A stretch of DNA of 46,725 nt from the NCBI GenBank assembly GCA_900320565.1, contig ONSR01000005.1, positions 1 to 46,725 on the forward strand, written 5' to 3'. Numbering within the stretch: position 1 is the stretch's first letter; every line of letters begins with the position of its first letter. Both the position numbers and the translations under genes were made by a program. Under the pieces are notes generated by a model. The model saw nothing but the letters and a program-made list of their open reading frames with translations. It did no database searches and was not told where the DNA came from. Positions 1 to 7,487 of this stretch are shown here, piece by piece. The DNA is from an uncultured Prevotellaceae bacterium. Its GTDB lineage: Bacteria > Bacteroidota > Bacteroidia > Bacteroidales > Bacteroidaceae.

Positions 1-746
1 TTGACTTTTATGCCGGCCTGGGAGAGTGCTTGCAGCCAGTTCTTCTCGAAGGTGTCTTTGCCGTTGACGAGCAGGGCAGAGAGTGGGCCATAGTCGTCGT
101 CCCAGCACCAACCCCAGCCGAGTGGCTTGTCTTCGCGCATCGAGAGGTCATAGACGATGCCGCCCGTGATGCTCTCTATGCCTTGTTTCTGCCTGATATC
201 CTGTGCCGCTTCGAACAATTCGTCAGGAGTAACCATGGGATCCATACCGCCAACCACGATGAGGTCGCCTTGCAGGACGCCACTCACCACCTTTCCCTTC
301 GTGCGAAACTCTGTGCGAAGTTGGTAATCTCCGCCAAGACAATCGAGTGCCGTGATAGCCGTCACGACCTTCTGACACGAGGCTGGTCGCATCCTTTGCG
401 CAGCATTGACGGCATAGAGAGGCAGCCCGTCCGTCAGGTCATATACGTAGAGTCCGAGCTGGGTGGTCTCGAAAAGCGACGACTGACAAAGCAGATCGAG
501 TGCCTGCTGCTTGTCGGCCTGCCAAGTTCCTTCTGGGAAAGGACGAACCTGAGACACCAGCGGACGGGCGCTCACCACAGGTTCTCCCTGCGCCACACCT
601 TCCTGCTCGCCAGTCGTGACAGGCTGCTGCACCACAACAATCTGGTCAGGCTGTTGATTGGCCTGATAGTTATGGTGGCGTACAGAGCGCTGCGAGGCAC
701 AAGATGCCAGCAGAAGCAACAGTAGCAAGGACTTTGTGTATTTCAT
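1..746 (-). CDS. dacB: D-alanyl-D-alanine carboxypeptidase, PBP4 type (peptidase S13), 3' end outside window
   Basis: Partial gene on the minus strand: the first 248 codons are present and the C-terminus lies beyond base 1. S13 enzymes cleave the terminal D-Ala or the cross-links of peptidoglycan in the periplasm. Translating from the ATG at 746 gives a lipoprotein-like signal (MKYTKSLLLLLLLASCAS, with Cys as the likely lipidated residue), then a low-complexity Gln/Val linker. The active-site motif SxxK appears as RPASCQKVV, with Ser at about residue 123 and Lys at 126. It is followed by TALDCLGGDYQLRTEF and the family segments VVGGMDP and GWGWCWDDDYG. The SxxN and KTG motifs would lie in the missing part. 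A promoter element TATATTTG lies at 790-797, and repeat array A is further upstream. The family call is firm; the exact gene name is by family. Confidence 0.85.
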   Translation of the reverse strand, partial: MKYTKSLLLLLLLASCASQRSVRHHNYQANQQPDQIVVVQQPVTTGEQEGVAQGEPVVSARPLVSQVRPFPEGTWQADKQQALDLLCQSSLFETTQLGLYVYDLTDGLPLYAVNAAQRMRPASCQKVVTAITALDCLGGDYQLRTEFRTKGKVVSGVLQGDLIVVGGMDPMVTPDELFEAAQDIRQKQGIESITGGIVYDLSMREDKPLGWGWCWDDDYGPLSALLVNGKDTFEKNWLQALSQAGIKV

Positions 747-789
747 CTATTTGTGCTGCAAAAGCAAATTCAGTATATCTTATCGAGTG

Positions 790-797
790 CAAATATA
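790..797 (-). promoter_or_regulatory. Promoter -7 element of dacB
   Basis: TATATTTG followed by C on the minus strand matches the Bacteroidetes -7 consensus TAnnTTTG. It lies about 43 bases upstream of the dacB ATG. The -33 element is weak (TTTTC-like). Confidence 0.6.
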
Positions 798-855
798 CGA
801 CATTTAATTGAAAACAGGAAAAAGAAAAAAGAAAATTATCGTGCTAAGGAAAATA

Positions 856-962
856 TTCCCTTTTGGGGCGTTTATAATTCCCCTATAGGGCGTTGCTCAC
901 TCCCCTATAGGGCGTTGCTCATTCCCCTATAGGGCGTTGCTCACTCCCCTATAGGGCGTTGG
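856..962 (+). repeat. 22-bp palindromic repeat array A (CCCTATAGGG class)
   Basis: Four exact cores CCCTATAGGG start at 881, 903, 925 and 947, a strict 22-bp step. A decayed unit (CCCTTTTGGGG) precedes them at about 859, also in register. The 12-base linkers read CGTTGCTCACTC or CGTTGCTCATTC. The array lies in the divergent gap between dacB (-) and the beta-helix gene (+), upstream of both promoters. It has no coding potential and is not CRISPR, because the linker is constant. The 76-bp element follows directly at 964. Confidence 0.95.
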
Positions 963-963
963 C

Positions 964-1039
964 TCTTCCTCCGTCGCGAGTGGAAACTCGCTCCCCTTTG
1001 TGGGGCCGAAGCCACATTCAGTGGCTTCTCCGGAGCATA
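964..1039 (+). repeat. 76-bp three-hairpin element, copy 1
   Basis: This stretch is identical to 46627-46702. It holds three consecutive inverted repeats: GCGAG/CTCGC around TGGAAA, CCCC/GGGG around TTTGT, and GAAGCCAC/GTGGCTTC around ATTCA, then the palindrome CTCCGGAG. Both copies follow a CCCTATAGGG array in the same orientation. It could be a REP/MITE-like repeat or a structured RNA segment; the sequence does not decide. Confidence 0.9.
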
Positions 1040-1128
1040 AAGGGCTTGTTTTCTTACAATGTGTTACAAAATGGAGGAAAAATATGAGAATTTTTCTTCA
1101 AAACAATAAGTAATTAAACAAAACTTCC

Positions 1129-1136
1129 TATTTTTG
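1129..1136 (+). promoter_or_regulatory. Promoter -7 element of the beta-helix gene
   Basis: TATTTTTG followed by CC matches TAnnTTTG, 34 bases before the ATG at 1171. No clear TTTG is seen at -33, only a T-run near 1091. Confidence 0.55.
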
Positions 1137-1170
1137 CCAACAACAAACGCTTATACATTATATATATTAT

Positions 1171-4017
1171 ATGAAAAAGGCCAAAATTCTCCTTAGCGTC
1201 GGCATGACCATCGTTATGCTCGCACTCTCGGCCGCAGAGTTCGACGGTTTTTACTTCTGGAAGAACGGTTCTTACACCAAGTTCGACCTCACCGAAATAC
1301 TCTTCGCAGACGACAAGATAACCATCGGCGACAACACTTTCGACGTGAGTGAAGTGGACAGCATCACCTTCAAAAAACCCGATGAAACCGCCGAAATTGT
1401 GACAGACACCCTGTTTATCACCTACGACGGACAGCAGGCAACGGTCACTCCGGAGAACGTGGCTGGCATCACCAGCGAGGTGAATGGTGCTGCAGTCACT
1501 CTTACGAATGCCAACGAGGACCGCGAGATGTGTTTCATCCTCAGCGGAGAAAGCACCGAGGGCAGTTTCACATACAACGGTACATTCAAGGCTTGCATCC
1601 GACTGGCTGGCCTGAGCCTGAAGAGCACTACAGGTGCGGCACTCGACATCAAGTGCGGCAAACGCATCGCCCTCGAGCTGCTCGAGGGGACGGAGAACTA
1701 TCTGGAGGACGCTCCAGACAGCCTCGGACAGAAAGCAGCCCTGTATTGTAAGGGACATCTCGAGGTCAGCAAAGGCGGCTCTCTGACAGTGAAAGGCAAC
1801 TACACGCACGCTATCAAGACGAAGGAATATATGCTCGTGAAGAGCACGACTGGCAGCATCAACGTCGTCGGCGCTGAAGGCGACGGCATCCATGCTGGTC
1901 AGTACTTCAAGATGAACGGCGGCTCGGTCACAGTTAGCGGTGTGAAGGGCGACGGCATTCAGGGCGAGGCAACTCAGGAAGGCGATGACTTCGACGGACA
2001 AGTCATCCTGCGTGGAGGCACGCTCAACGTTTCTGTCACCGAAAGAGATGTGGCCGCCATCAAGTGCGACAGCCTGATAAACATCTCCGACGGTAACATC
2101 ACACTCACCACGACTGGCGACGGCAACAAAGGCCTCAAGAGTAAGGACGAAATCCTCATCAAAGGGGGAGAAATCTCTATTACCCAGAGCGGTAAGTACA
2201 TCGTGGAGAACAACGACCCGGGCTATGTGGTCGGCATCAAGGCAAGCGGCAACCTCGACATCAGCGGCGGCACAATCGTCATCAACAATACTGCCGAAGC
2301 AGGCAAAGGCATCAGTGCCGACGGCGACCTCAACATCATTGAAGACGAAACGTCGCCCACCATCAACATCAAGGCAAACGGCTCCGGCGCTGCCCTCGAC
2401 CTGTCGAGAAACGTGGAGGTCGATGATGATGAAGGTGGCGACGGCGGCGGCGACGACCCCGATAACCCGGAGACTGTCTATCGCATCTGTGTAGCACTCA
2501 GCAGCACAACCAGCCAGTACTGGAAAGACGTCGTATATCTCTACAACTCGACTGGTACCAGGATTGCCCAGCTGACCAACAACATCACCGTTCAGGCTAC
2601 AGGTCAGACCACAAGGACCTTCTATTATTATGACTTCGACGAAGCCCCCGACGGTCAGTTCTACTTTGCGAGCGACGATTACACCCGTCAAGGTGGCGGC
2701 GGTCCTGGCGGTGGCGGCGGCGGACAAACCTATACGATTCGCACCTCGACAGTCGCCGGACCGACCGACACGAACCCCTCTGTCTATTACTACATCAATG
2801 TGTCGAACCCCACCAGAAGCGGCTCGGTCTATACGTTCACCGTTACTGACTACACAACTCGCTATAAAGACGGCACCATCACAGGCAGCGGCTCCGTAAC
2901 ACCCTCCAGCGGAAAGTTCGCAACTGCCGCAGGTATCAAGGGCGACGGCAACATCACCATCGGTGGCGGAACCATTATCATCAACAACACCGGCGCTGCT
3001 GCGAAGGGTATCTCTTGTGACAAAGTGCTCACCACAACTGGCGGAAACCTGACCATCACCAACAGCGGAACAGGCACCGGAACCACCAGCAGCTACTCGA
3101 CAGCCAAGGGGCTGACCTCCGACGGCAGTATTGACCTGCAAGGCGGAACCATCTCCATCACGATGACTGGTCAGGGAGGCAAAGGCATCAAGAGTGACGG
3201 GACGCTCGTCATCGGCAAGAGCGACACAGAAGGACCTACGCTTACCGTCAGCACGACGGGTGCCAAGTATCTCAGCACATCGTCGGCCAAAGCTATTAAA
3301 GCCACAAGTACCATCACGATAAACGGTGGCGAAATGGTCGTCACAACTGGTCAGAATGGTGCAGAAGGCCTGGAGAGCAAACTGAAGTCGAACGCCTCGA
3401 TTGTCTTCAAAGGCGGCAAGCACTACTTCAAATGCTATGATGATTGCATCAACACGGCTGGAGCAATTAAATTCGAGGGCGGTATCGTCGTCTGCTACGG
3501 CACTGGAAACGATGCCATCGACAGTAACTACGGACAAAGCGGCGCCATCCAAATCGGCAATGGCACTGTGCTGAGTTACTCTGCAGCCGGTGGTCCGGAA
3601 GAAGGCTTCGACTGCGACAACAACTCCTACATACAGATAACAGGCTACGGCATCGCTATCAGCGGCGGCGGTTCGCAAGGCGGCGGTGGCGGCTGGGGCG
3701 GTTGGGGTGGCTCCTCAAGCGGTATAGGAAGTGCCGTTCAGGGCTACAGTCTCAGCACATCCAGCATCAGTTATGCAGCGAATCGCTACTACACGTTGGC
3801 CGATGCAAGCGGCAACAACCTCGTCACCTACTCGGTGGAAGGCAGCTTCAGCAGCAGCCTGTCACTCTTCACGGCTACCGGTATGACGAAAGGCAGCACA
3901 TATACCCTCAAATATAATACCTCAAAGCCTGCTGATGCCACGACCGAATGGCATGGCATCTACCTGGGAAGTTCAGCCACGGGTACTACCCAAGTGCTGA
4001 GCTTCACAGCACAGTAA
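1171..4017 (+). CDS. Secreted carbohydrate-binding beta-helix protein (Cthe_2159 / DUF4353-like)
   Basis: 948 residues. The N-terminus is a signal peptide (MKKAKILLSVGMTIVMLALSAAE). Residues about 25-75 carry the short VDSITF-type segment common at the start of Bacteroidetes surface proteins. From about residue 90 there are many short repeats such as GDGIHAG, GDGIQGE, GNKGLKSKDEILI and KGIKSDG, each about one rung of a parallel beta-helix. This is the pattern of the Cthe_2159 family, described as polysaccharide-binding. Around residues 417-432 and 507-519 lie Gly/Asp-rich and Gly-rich linkers, which bracket an Ig-like insertion (about 434-575). The beta-helix then resumes. A third Gly/Trp-rich stretch (about 830-850) precedes a small C-terminal beta domain. 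The stop lies one base from the convergent downstream gene. The ligand is unknown. Confidence 0.75.
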   Translation: MKKAKILLSVGMTIVMLALSAAEFDGFYFWKNGSYTKFDLTEILFADDKITIGDNTFDVSEVDSITFKKPDETAEIVTDTLFITYDGQQATVTPENVAGITSEVNGAAVTLTNANEDREMCFILSGESTEGSFTYNGTFKACIRLAGLSLKSTTGAALDIKCGKRIALELLEGTENYLEDAPDSLGQKAALYCKGHLEVSKGGSLTVKGNYTHAIKTKEYMLVKSTTGSINVVGAEGDGIHAGQYFKMNGGSVTVSGVKGDGIQGEATQEGDDFDGQVILRGGTLNVSVTERDVAAIKCDSLINISDGNITLTTTGDGNKGLKSKDEILIKGGEISITQSGKYIVENNDPGYVVGIKASGNLDISGGTIVINNTAEAGKGISADGDLNIIEDETSPTINIKANGSGAALDLSRNVEVDDDEGGDGGGDDPDNPETVYRICVALSSTTSQYWKDVVYLYNSTGTRIAQLTNNITVQATGQTTRTFYYYDFDEAPDGQFYFASDDYTRQGGGGPGGGGGGQTYTIRTSTVAGPTDTNPSVYYYINVSNPTRSGSVYTFTVTDYTTRYKDGTITGSGSVTPSSGKFATAAGIKGDGNITIGGGTIIINNTGAAAKGISCDKVLTTTGGNLTITNSGTGTGTTSSYSTAKGLTSDGSIDLQGGTISITMTGQGGKGIKSDGTLVIGKSDTEGPTLTVSTTGAKYLSTSSAKAIKATSTITINGGEMVVTTGQNGAEGLESKLKSNASIVFKGGKHYFKCYDDCINTAGAIKFEGGIVVCYGTGNDAIDSNYGQSGAIQIGNGTVLSYSAAGGPEEGFDCDNNSYIQITGYGIAISGGGSQGGGGGWGGWGGSSSGIGSAVQGYSLSTSSISYAANRYYTLADASGNNLVTYSVEGSFSSSLSLFTATGMTKGSTYTLKYNTSKPADATTEWHGIYLGSSATGTTQVLSFTAQ

Positions 4018-4018
4018 A

Positions 4019-5524
4019 TTATTTCCGACGGTATAGCCGATAAGTTATGAACGCGTGCTCCGGCGTATAAACACGTTCGATGAGACTGTTCATGTAGCCC
4101 AAGCTCCACAGGAATTGCAACGGGTGTAGGATGAATTCATATCGGCGTGCATCCGAGGCCTCTTGTATCAGTTCATAGTCTCGCGTCAGGTCAGGATGGA
4201 ATGAGCCATAGTAGATGGGCTCTTCCGTCTTCATAATGAGATACTTTGCCTGACGCGACTCCAGATAAGCTGTTTGCTCTGTGACAAGTTCCTCTACATA
4301 AGCATTTGGCGTAACGAAGAACTTGATGGGAGGCAAGCAGTCGGTGAGCGTATAGATACCCGTATCGTATGACCTAATCGTCAGCACTTGTTTGTTGGGA
4401 TCTTTGTCGGCATTCACCGTTTCAGCCAAAGGCAAAACGGCATGAGGCAGGTTGCCCGTGAGCAAGGTCATGAGGTTGTAGTTCGTAGCAACTGCAAGCA
4501 ACGTAAGCACAACTGCTCCGAAAGCGATGACGGCACGCGATTGGACTCTGCGGACAAAGTATATCACGAGTGGAGCAAATACGAAGATGATGAGGAAGTA
4601 GTACAGATAGACCTTGAAGAGAACGAAGGTCAGCAGTTCGGCTCCCCAGCAGCATGCTATAGCCAACTTCACTTCGCGAGACGTCCGAACAAGTAAAACA
4701 ACACTTACAAGCAATACCCAGCCAGCCAGTTTAAGTGGCATGAACCACCACGCTTCAGGCGAACCAACGCTGCCAGCATCGACATATTTGAAGATGTTGA
4801 AGTAGAAGTAAGAATAGTAAAGGTCCTGAATGTTGCCGTGCAGGATGAAGTACAGCAATACACCTATCGTTACTATTGCCAATCCCACTATGACCCATGC
4901 CAGACATCGCAACAGAAGATTCATCTCTCGACGCTGCCATGCCAGTATGCAAAGGGCAACGAGTGCTCCCATACACATAGCCAGCAGCGTGAACTTCGTC
5001 CAGAAGATGGCAGCCATGAGTGCACCAATGATAACCGACTCCTTGATGTCAGGCAACTCATTCAGCTTAGCATATCGCAGTGTCTTGTACAGGATGTAAA
5101 GCAAGATAGGCAATGACAACTCCTCGACAGTATCGCCATAACACATGAAGTCTGTGGTATAGGTCAGTATGCCAACGATGCAAGTTGTAATCAGGCTTAT
5201 GCCGTGTCCGGCAAACATACGCATTGTCTTGTAAGAGAAGACAAGGAACATGAAGCAGCAGAGTATCTCGAGTAGATAGATGCCAATAAATGTCTTGGAT
5301 GACAAAGCTGCAGCCCATTCATGGATAAAGAAGAGCAAAGGACCCTTCTGGTCGTGCACATCAGTGTACAGCAACTTGCCAGAGAGCATGCTCTTGCCTA
5401 TAGCCATGAACCAATTGACATCGTCGTGGGGTTGAAGAGGGTAAATCCACGAACAGCAACTGAATAGTGTGATGAGGATTACTGCCAGCAGGCAAAGTAG
5501 CAGAGGTGTTTTACAGTCTTTCAT
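4019..5524 (-). CDS. Polytopic membrane glycosyltransferase, GT-C fold (PMT/ArnT-like)
   Basis: 501 residues with about ten hydrophobic segments. Near the N-terminus, after the first membrane segment, is PHDDVNWFMAIGKSMLSGK followed by LYTDVHDQKGPLLF. This acidic first loop and the D.KGP motif are typical of GT39/GT-C enzymes that use a lipid-linked sugar donor at the periplasmic face. The start overlaps the last 14 bases of the upstream GT2 gene, so the two are translated together. The natural reading is that GT2 makes a polyprenyl-phosphate sugar and this protein transfers it. Substrate and acceptor cannot be read from the sequence. The C-terminal 100 residues are soluble. The stop codon is one base from the convergent beta-helix gene, so there is no room for a separate terminator. 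Confidence 0.7.
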   Translation of the reverse strand: MKDCKTPLLLCLLAVILITLFSCCSWIYPLQPHDDVNWFMAIGKSMLSGKLLYTDVHDQKGPLLFFIHEWAAALSSKTFIGIYLLEILCCFMFLVFSYKTMRMFAGHGISLITTCIVGILTYTTDFMCYGDTVEELSLPILLYILYKTLRYAKLNELPDIKESVIIGALMAAIFWTKFTLLAMCMGALVALCILAWQRREMNLLLRCLAWVIVGLAIVTIGVLLYFILHGNIQDLYYSYFYFNIFKYVDAGSVGSPEAWWFMPLKLAGWVLLVSVVLLVRTSREVKLAIACCWGAELLTFVLFKVYLYYFLIIFVFAPLVIYFVRRVQSRAVIAFGAVVLTLLAVATNYNLMTLLTGNLPHAVLPLAETVNADKDPNKQVLTIRSYDTGIYTLTDCLPPIKFFVTPNAYVEELVTEQTAYLESRQAKYLIMKTEEPIYYGSFHPDLTRDYELIQEASDARRYEFILHPLQFLWSLGYMNSLIERVYTPEHAFITYRLYRRK

Positions 5525-6461
5525 CTTTTATATTGAAACGTGGACGACGCTTGACTTCCATGTATATCTTGCCGATGTACTCGCCCACAATACCAAGGCC
5601 GATAAGTACACAGCCGCTGCAGAACCAGATAGACAAGATAAGCGATGACCAGCCGGTTATTGCTTTATGTTGGACGAGACAGACTATGACCCATATCGTG
5701 ATACCCAATGCAATCAATAGGAAAATAAGTCCCAACCACAGCACCATATGAACAAGACTCATGGAAAAGCTTGTTATGCCGTCGAATGCAAGGTTGAGCA
5801 TCTTGGTAAGGGGATATTTGCTTTCACCAGCCTGACGTTCCTTGCGAGCATACTCCACCTGAGCCGTTTTGTATCCCAGCAAAGGAACCAAGCCACGCAG
5901 GAAGAGGTTGCGCTCCTCGTAATGCAGCAAAGCTTCTACTGCTCTACGCGACATGAGACGATAGTCAGCATGATTATAGACAGTCTTCACGCCCATCTTG
6001 CCCATCAGCCTATAGAAAGCTTGTGCTGTGGTACGCTTGAACCATGTGTCAGTCGCACGAGAACTGCGAACGCCATACACGATGTCATTACCCTGCAAAG
6101 CCAGCTGCACCATCTCCTTGATGACAGTTTCATCGTCCTGCAAGTCAGCATCGATAGTCACAGTCAGGTCGGCAAAACGTATGGCAGTAGTAAGTCCGGC
6201 CATAAGGGCATTCTGATGTCCACTGTTGTGAGCAAGACTGATACCGGCAATGCGTCTGTCCTCTGCATGCAACTGCTCAATCATGCTCCATGTGGCATCA
6301 TGACTTCCATCATCAACATAGAGTATTCGGCTATCATGACTGACAATCTCCTGCATTCCTTCAAGCACAGCGAGCAAATGCTGAGTGGTCTGCTCAAGAA
6401 CGGGCTCTTCGTTATAACATGGTACAACGATTGCGAGGCAAGGTTTCTTCTCTGTTTCCAT
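5511..6461 (-). CDS. GT2 polyprenyl-phosphate glycosyltransferase (GtrB/DPM1-like)
   Basis: 316 residues from the ATG at 6461; a longer frame begins with TTG at 6491 but adds only a non-conserved stretch. The N-terminal GT-A domain has VVPCYNEEPVLEQT, YVDDGSHDAT and TIDADLQDDETV (the nucleotide-sugar/metal motif). It is followed by NHADYRLMSRRAVEALL and the amphipathic segment before two C-terminal membrane helices (about 230-300). This is the architecture of GtrB-like enzymes, which load glucose or a related sugar from a nucleotide donor onto undecaprenyl phosphate on the cytoplasmic face. It overlaps the GT-C gene downstream by 14 bases. It lies 68 bases after metF on the same strand, so it may be read through from the met genes. 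The sugar is unknown. Confidence 0.8.
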   Translation of the reverse strand: METEKKPCLAIVVPCYNEEPVLEQTTQHLLAVLEGMQEIVSHDSRILYVDDGSHDATWSMIEQLHAEDRRIAGISLAHNSGHQNALMAGLTTAIRFADLTVTIDADLQDDETVIKEMVQLALQGNDIVYGVRSSRATDTWFKRTTAQAFYRLMGKMGVKTVYNHADYRLMSRRAVEALLHYEERNLFLRGLVPLLGYKTAQVEYARKERQAGESKYPLTKMLNLAFDGITSFSMSLVHMVLWLGLIFLLIALGITIWVIVCLVQHKAITGWSSLILSIWFCSGCVLIGLGIVGEYIGKIYMEVKRRPRFNIKDERL

Positions 6462-6529
6462 AGTCTTAGTATTTATTGAATCAGCATGCAATCTTAAAGT
6501 TATTTGGCAATGCAGTAAGCCACATTATC

Positions 6530-7486
6530 TCAGAAGACTGCCCTTACGATTTGGCAGACATTGTCGGGTTTGGCCATAGTATAATAATGTATAGCAGGAA
6601 CATCATGTTCAAGGAGTTCGCGACTCTGCTTGACAGCCCAGTCGATGCCGGCCTGATATGCTTCTTCGGCTGTCTTTGTCTTACTCATCAGGCTGACAAG
6701 TTCCTGCGGAATGTCAATGTGGAAGGCACGCGGAAGCAGGTCAATCTGCTTCTTCGACGAGATGGGTTTGAGGCCGGGAATGATGGGAACGGTGATGCCA
6801 GCCTTTCGACATAGTTCAACAAACTGGAAGAACTTCTTGTTGTCGAAGAACATCTGAGTGACGATATAGTCGGCTCCTGCTTCCACCTTCTGTTTGAGAT
6901 GCTGGATGTCGCTCTCCAGATTGGCAGCCTCAAAGTGCTTCTCGGGATAAGCTGCCACGCCGATGCAGAAGTCGGTGCTGAGGCCTTGCTTCACTGTCGG
7001 GTCGAGATATTGTCCGCGATTCAGGTTGCTTATCATTCCAACAAGTTCAGAACTGTGCGAGAAGCCATCGGGCTCGGGGATGAAGACCTTTTGGCCAGGG
7101 AGCGCATCGCCTCGTAAAGCCATGATGTTACTGATGCCCAGGAAGTGGAGGTCCAGCAGTTCCGATTCGACGCGGCTGCAAGACGAACCGCCGCAAATAA
7201 CGTGAGGAACGATTTCCAACTCGGGATAACGACGCATGATGGCAGCCACGATGGCAACTGTGCCAGGTCGTTTGGCTAGTGTCATGCGGGTGTAAGTGCC
7301 GTCGGCATTGGGCACATATTCAATCTCGTCGCGGTGGCATGTAATATTGATGAAGGGAGGTTGGAACTCCATCAAGGGGTCGAGGCTCTGGTAGAGTCGG
7401 CTCGCATCACTTCCCTTCAAGGGAGGTACGAGTTCGAAACTGGCGAAAGGACGTCGTTTGCTGTTCAGTATGTCAATGACTTTCAT
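6530..7486 (-). CDS. metF: 5,10-methylenetetrahydrofolate reductase
   Basis: 318 residues, normal for bacterial MetF. It reduces methylene-THF to methyl-THF with an FAD cofactor, supplying the methyl donor for MetH encoded immediately upstream. Signature segments include FASFELVPPLKG at the N-terminus (the FE..PP motif of the barrel's first strand), NITCHRDE, a nucleotide-binding region near PHVICGGSSCSR, NIMALRGD, and DYIVTQMFFDN followed by PIIPGLKPI. The ATG is one base past the metH stop codon, so the two genes form a translationally coupled pair. The start is unambiguous. Confidence 0.95.
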   Translation of the reverse strand: MKVIDILNSKRRPFASFELVPPLKGSDASRLYQSLDPLMEFQPPFINITCHRDEIEYVPNADGTYTRMTLAKRPGTVAIVAAIMRRYPELEIVPHVICGGSSCSRVESELLDLHFLGISNIMALRGDALPGQKVFIPEPDGFSHSSELVGMISNLNRGQYLDPTVKQGLSTDFCIGVAAYPEKHFEAANLESDIQHLKQKVEAGADYIVTQMFFDNKKFFQFVELCRKAGITVPIIPGLKPISSKKQIDLLPRAFHIDIPQELVSLMSKTKTAEEAYQAGIDWAVKQSRELLEHDVPAIHYYTMAKPDNVCQIVRAVF

Positions 7487-7487
7487 G

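Noticed and set aside
859-956. The 22-bp arrays considered as CRISPR arrays
   Set aside because: The linker between cores is near-constant within an array and only 12 bases, so there are no unique spacers, and no cas genes are present.
1114-3678. Long open frame (854 codons) antisense to the beta-helix gene
   Set aside because: It follows from the repetitive G/C-biased codons of the sense gene. Its product has no recognisable motif, and the sense frame has a promoter, signal peptide and family match.
7405-7428. CTTCCCTTCAAGGGAGG in metF as another MITE-like insertion
   Set aside because: It encodes the conserved VPPLKG segment expected at this place in MetF, with no extra residues; the palindrome is coincidental.
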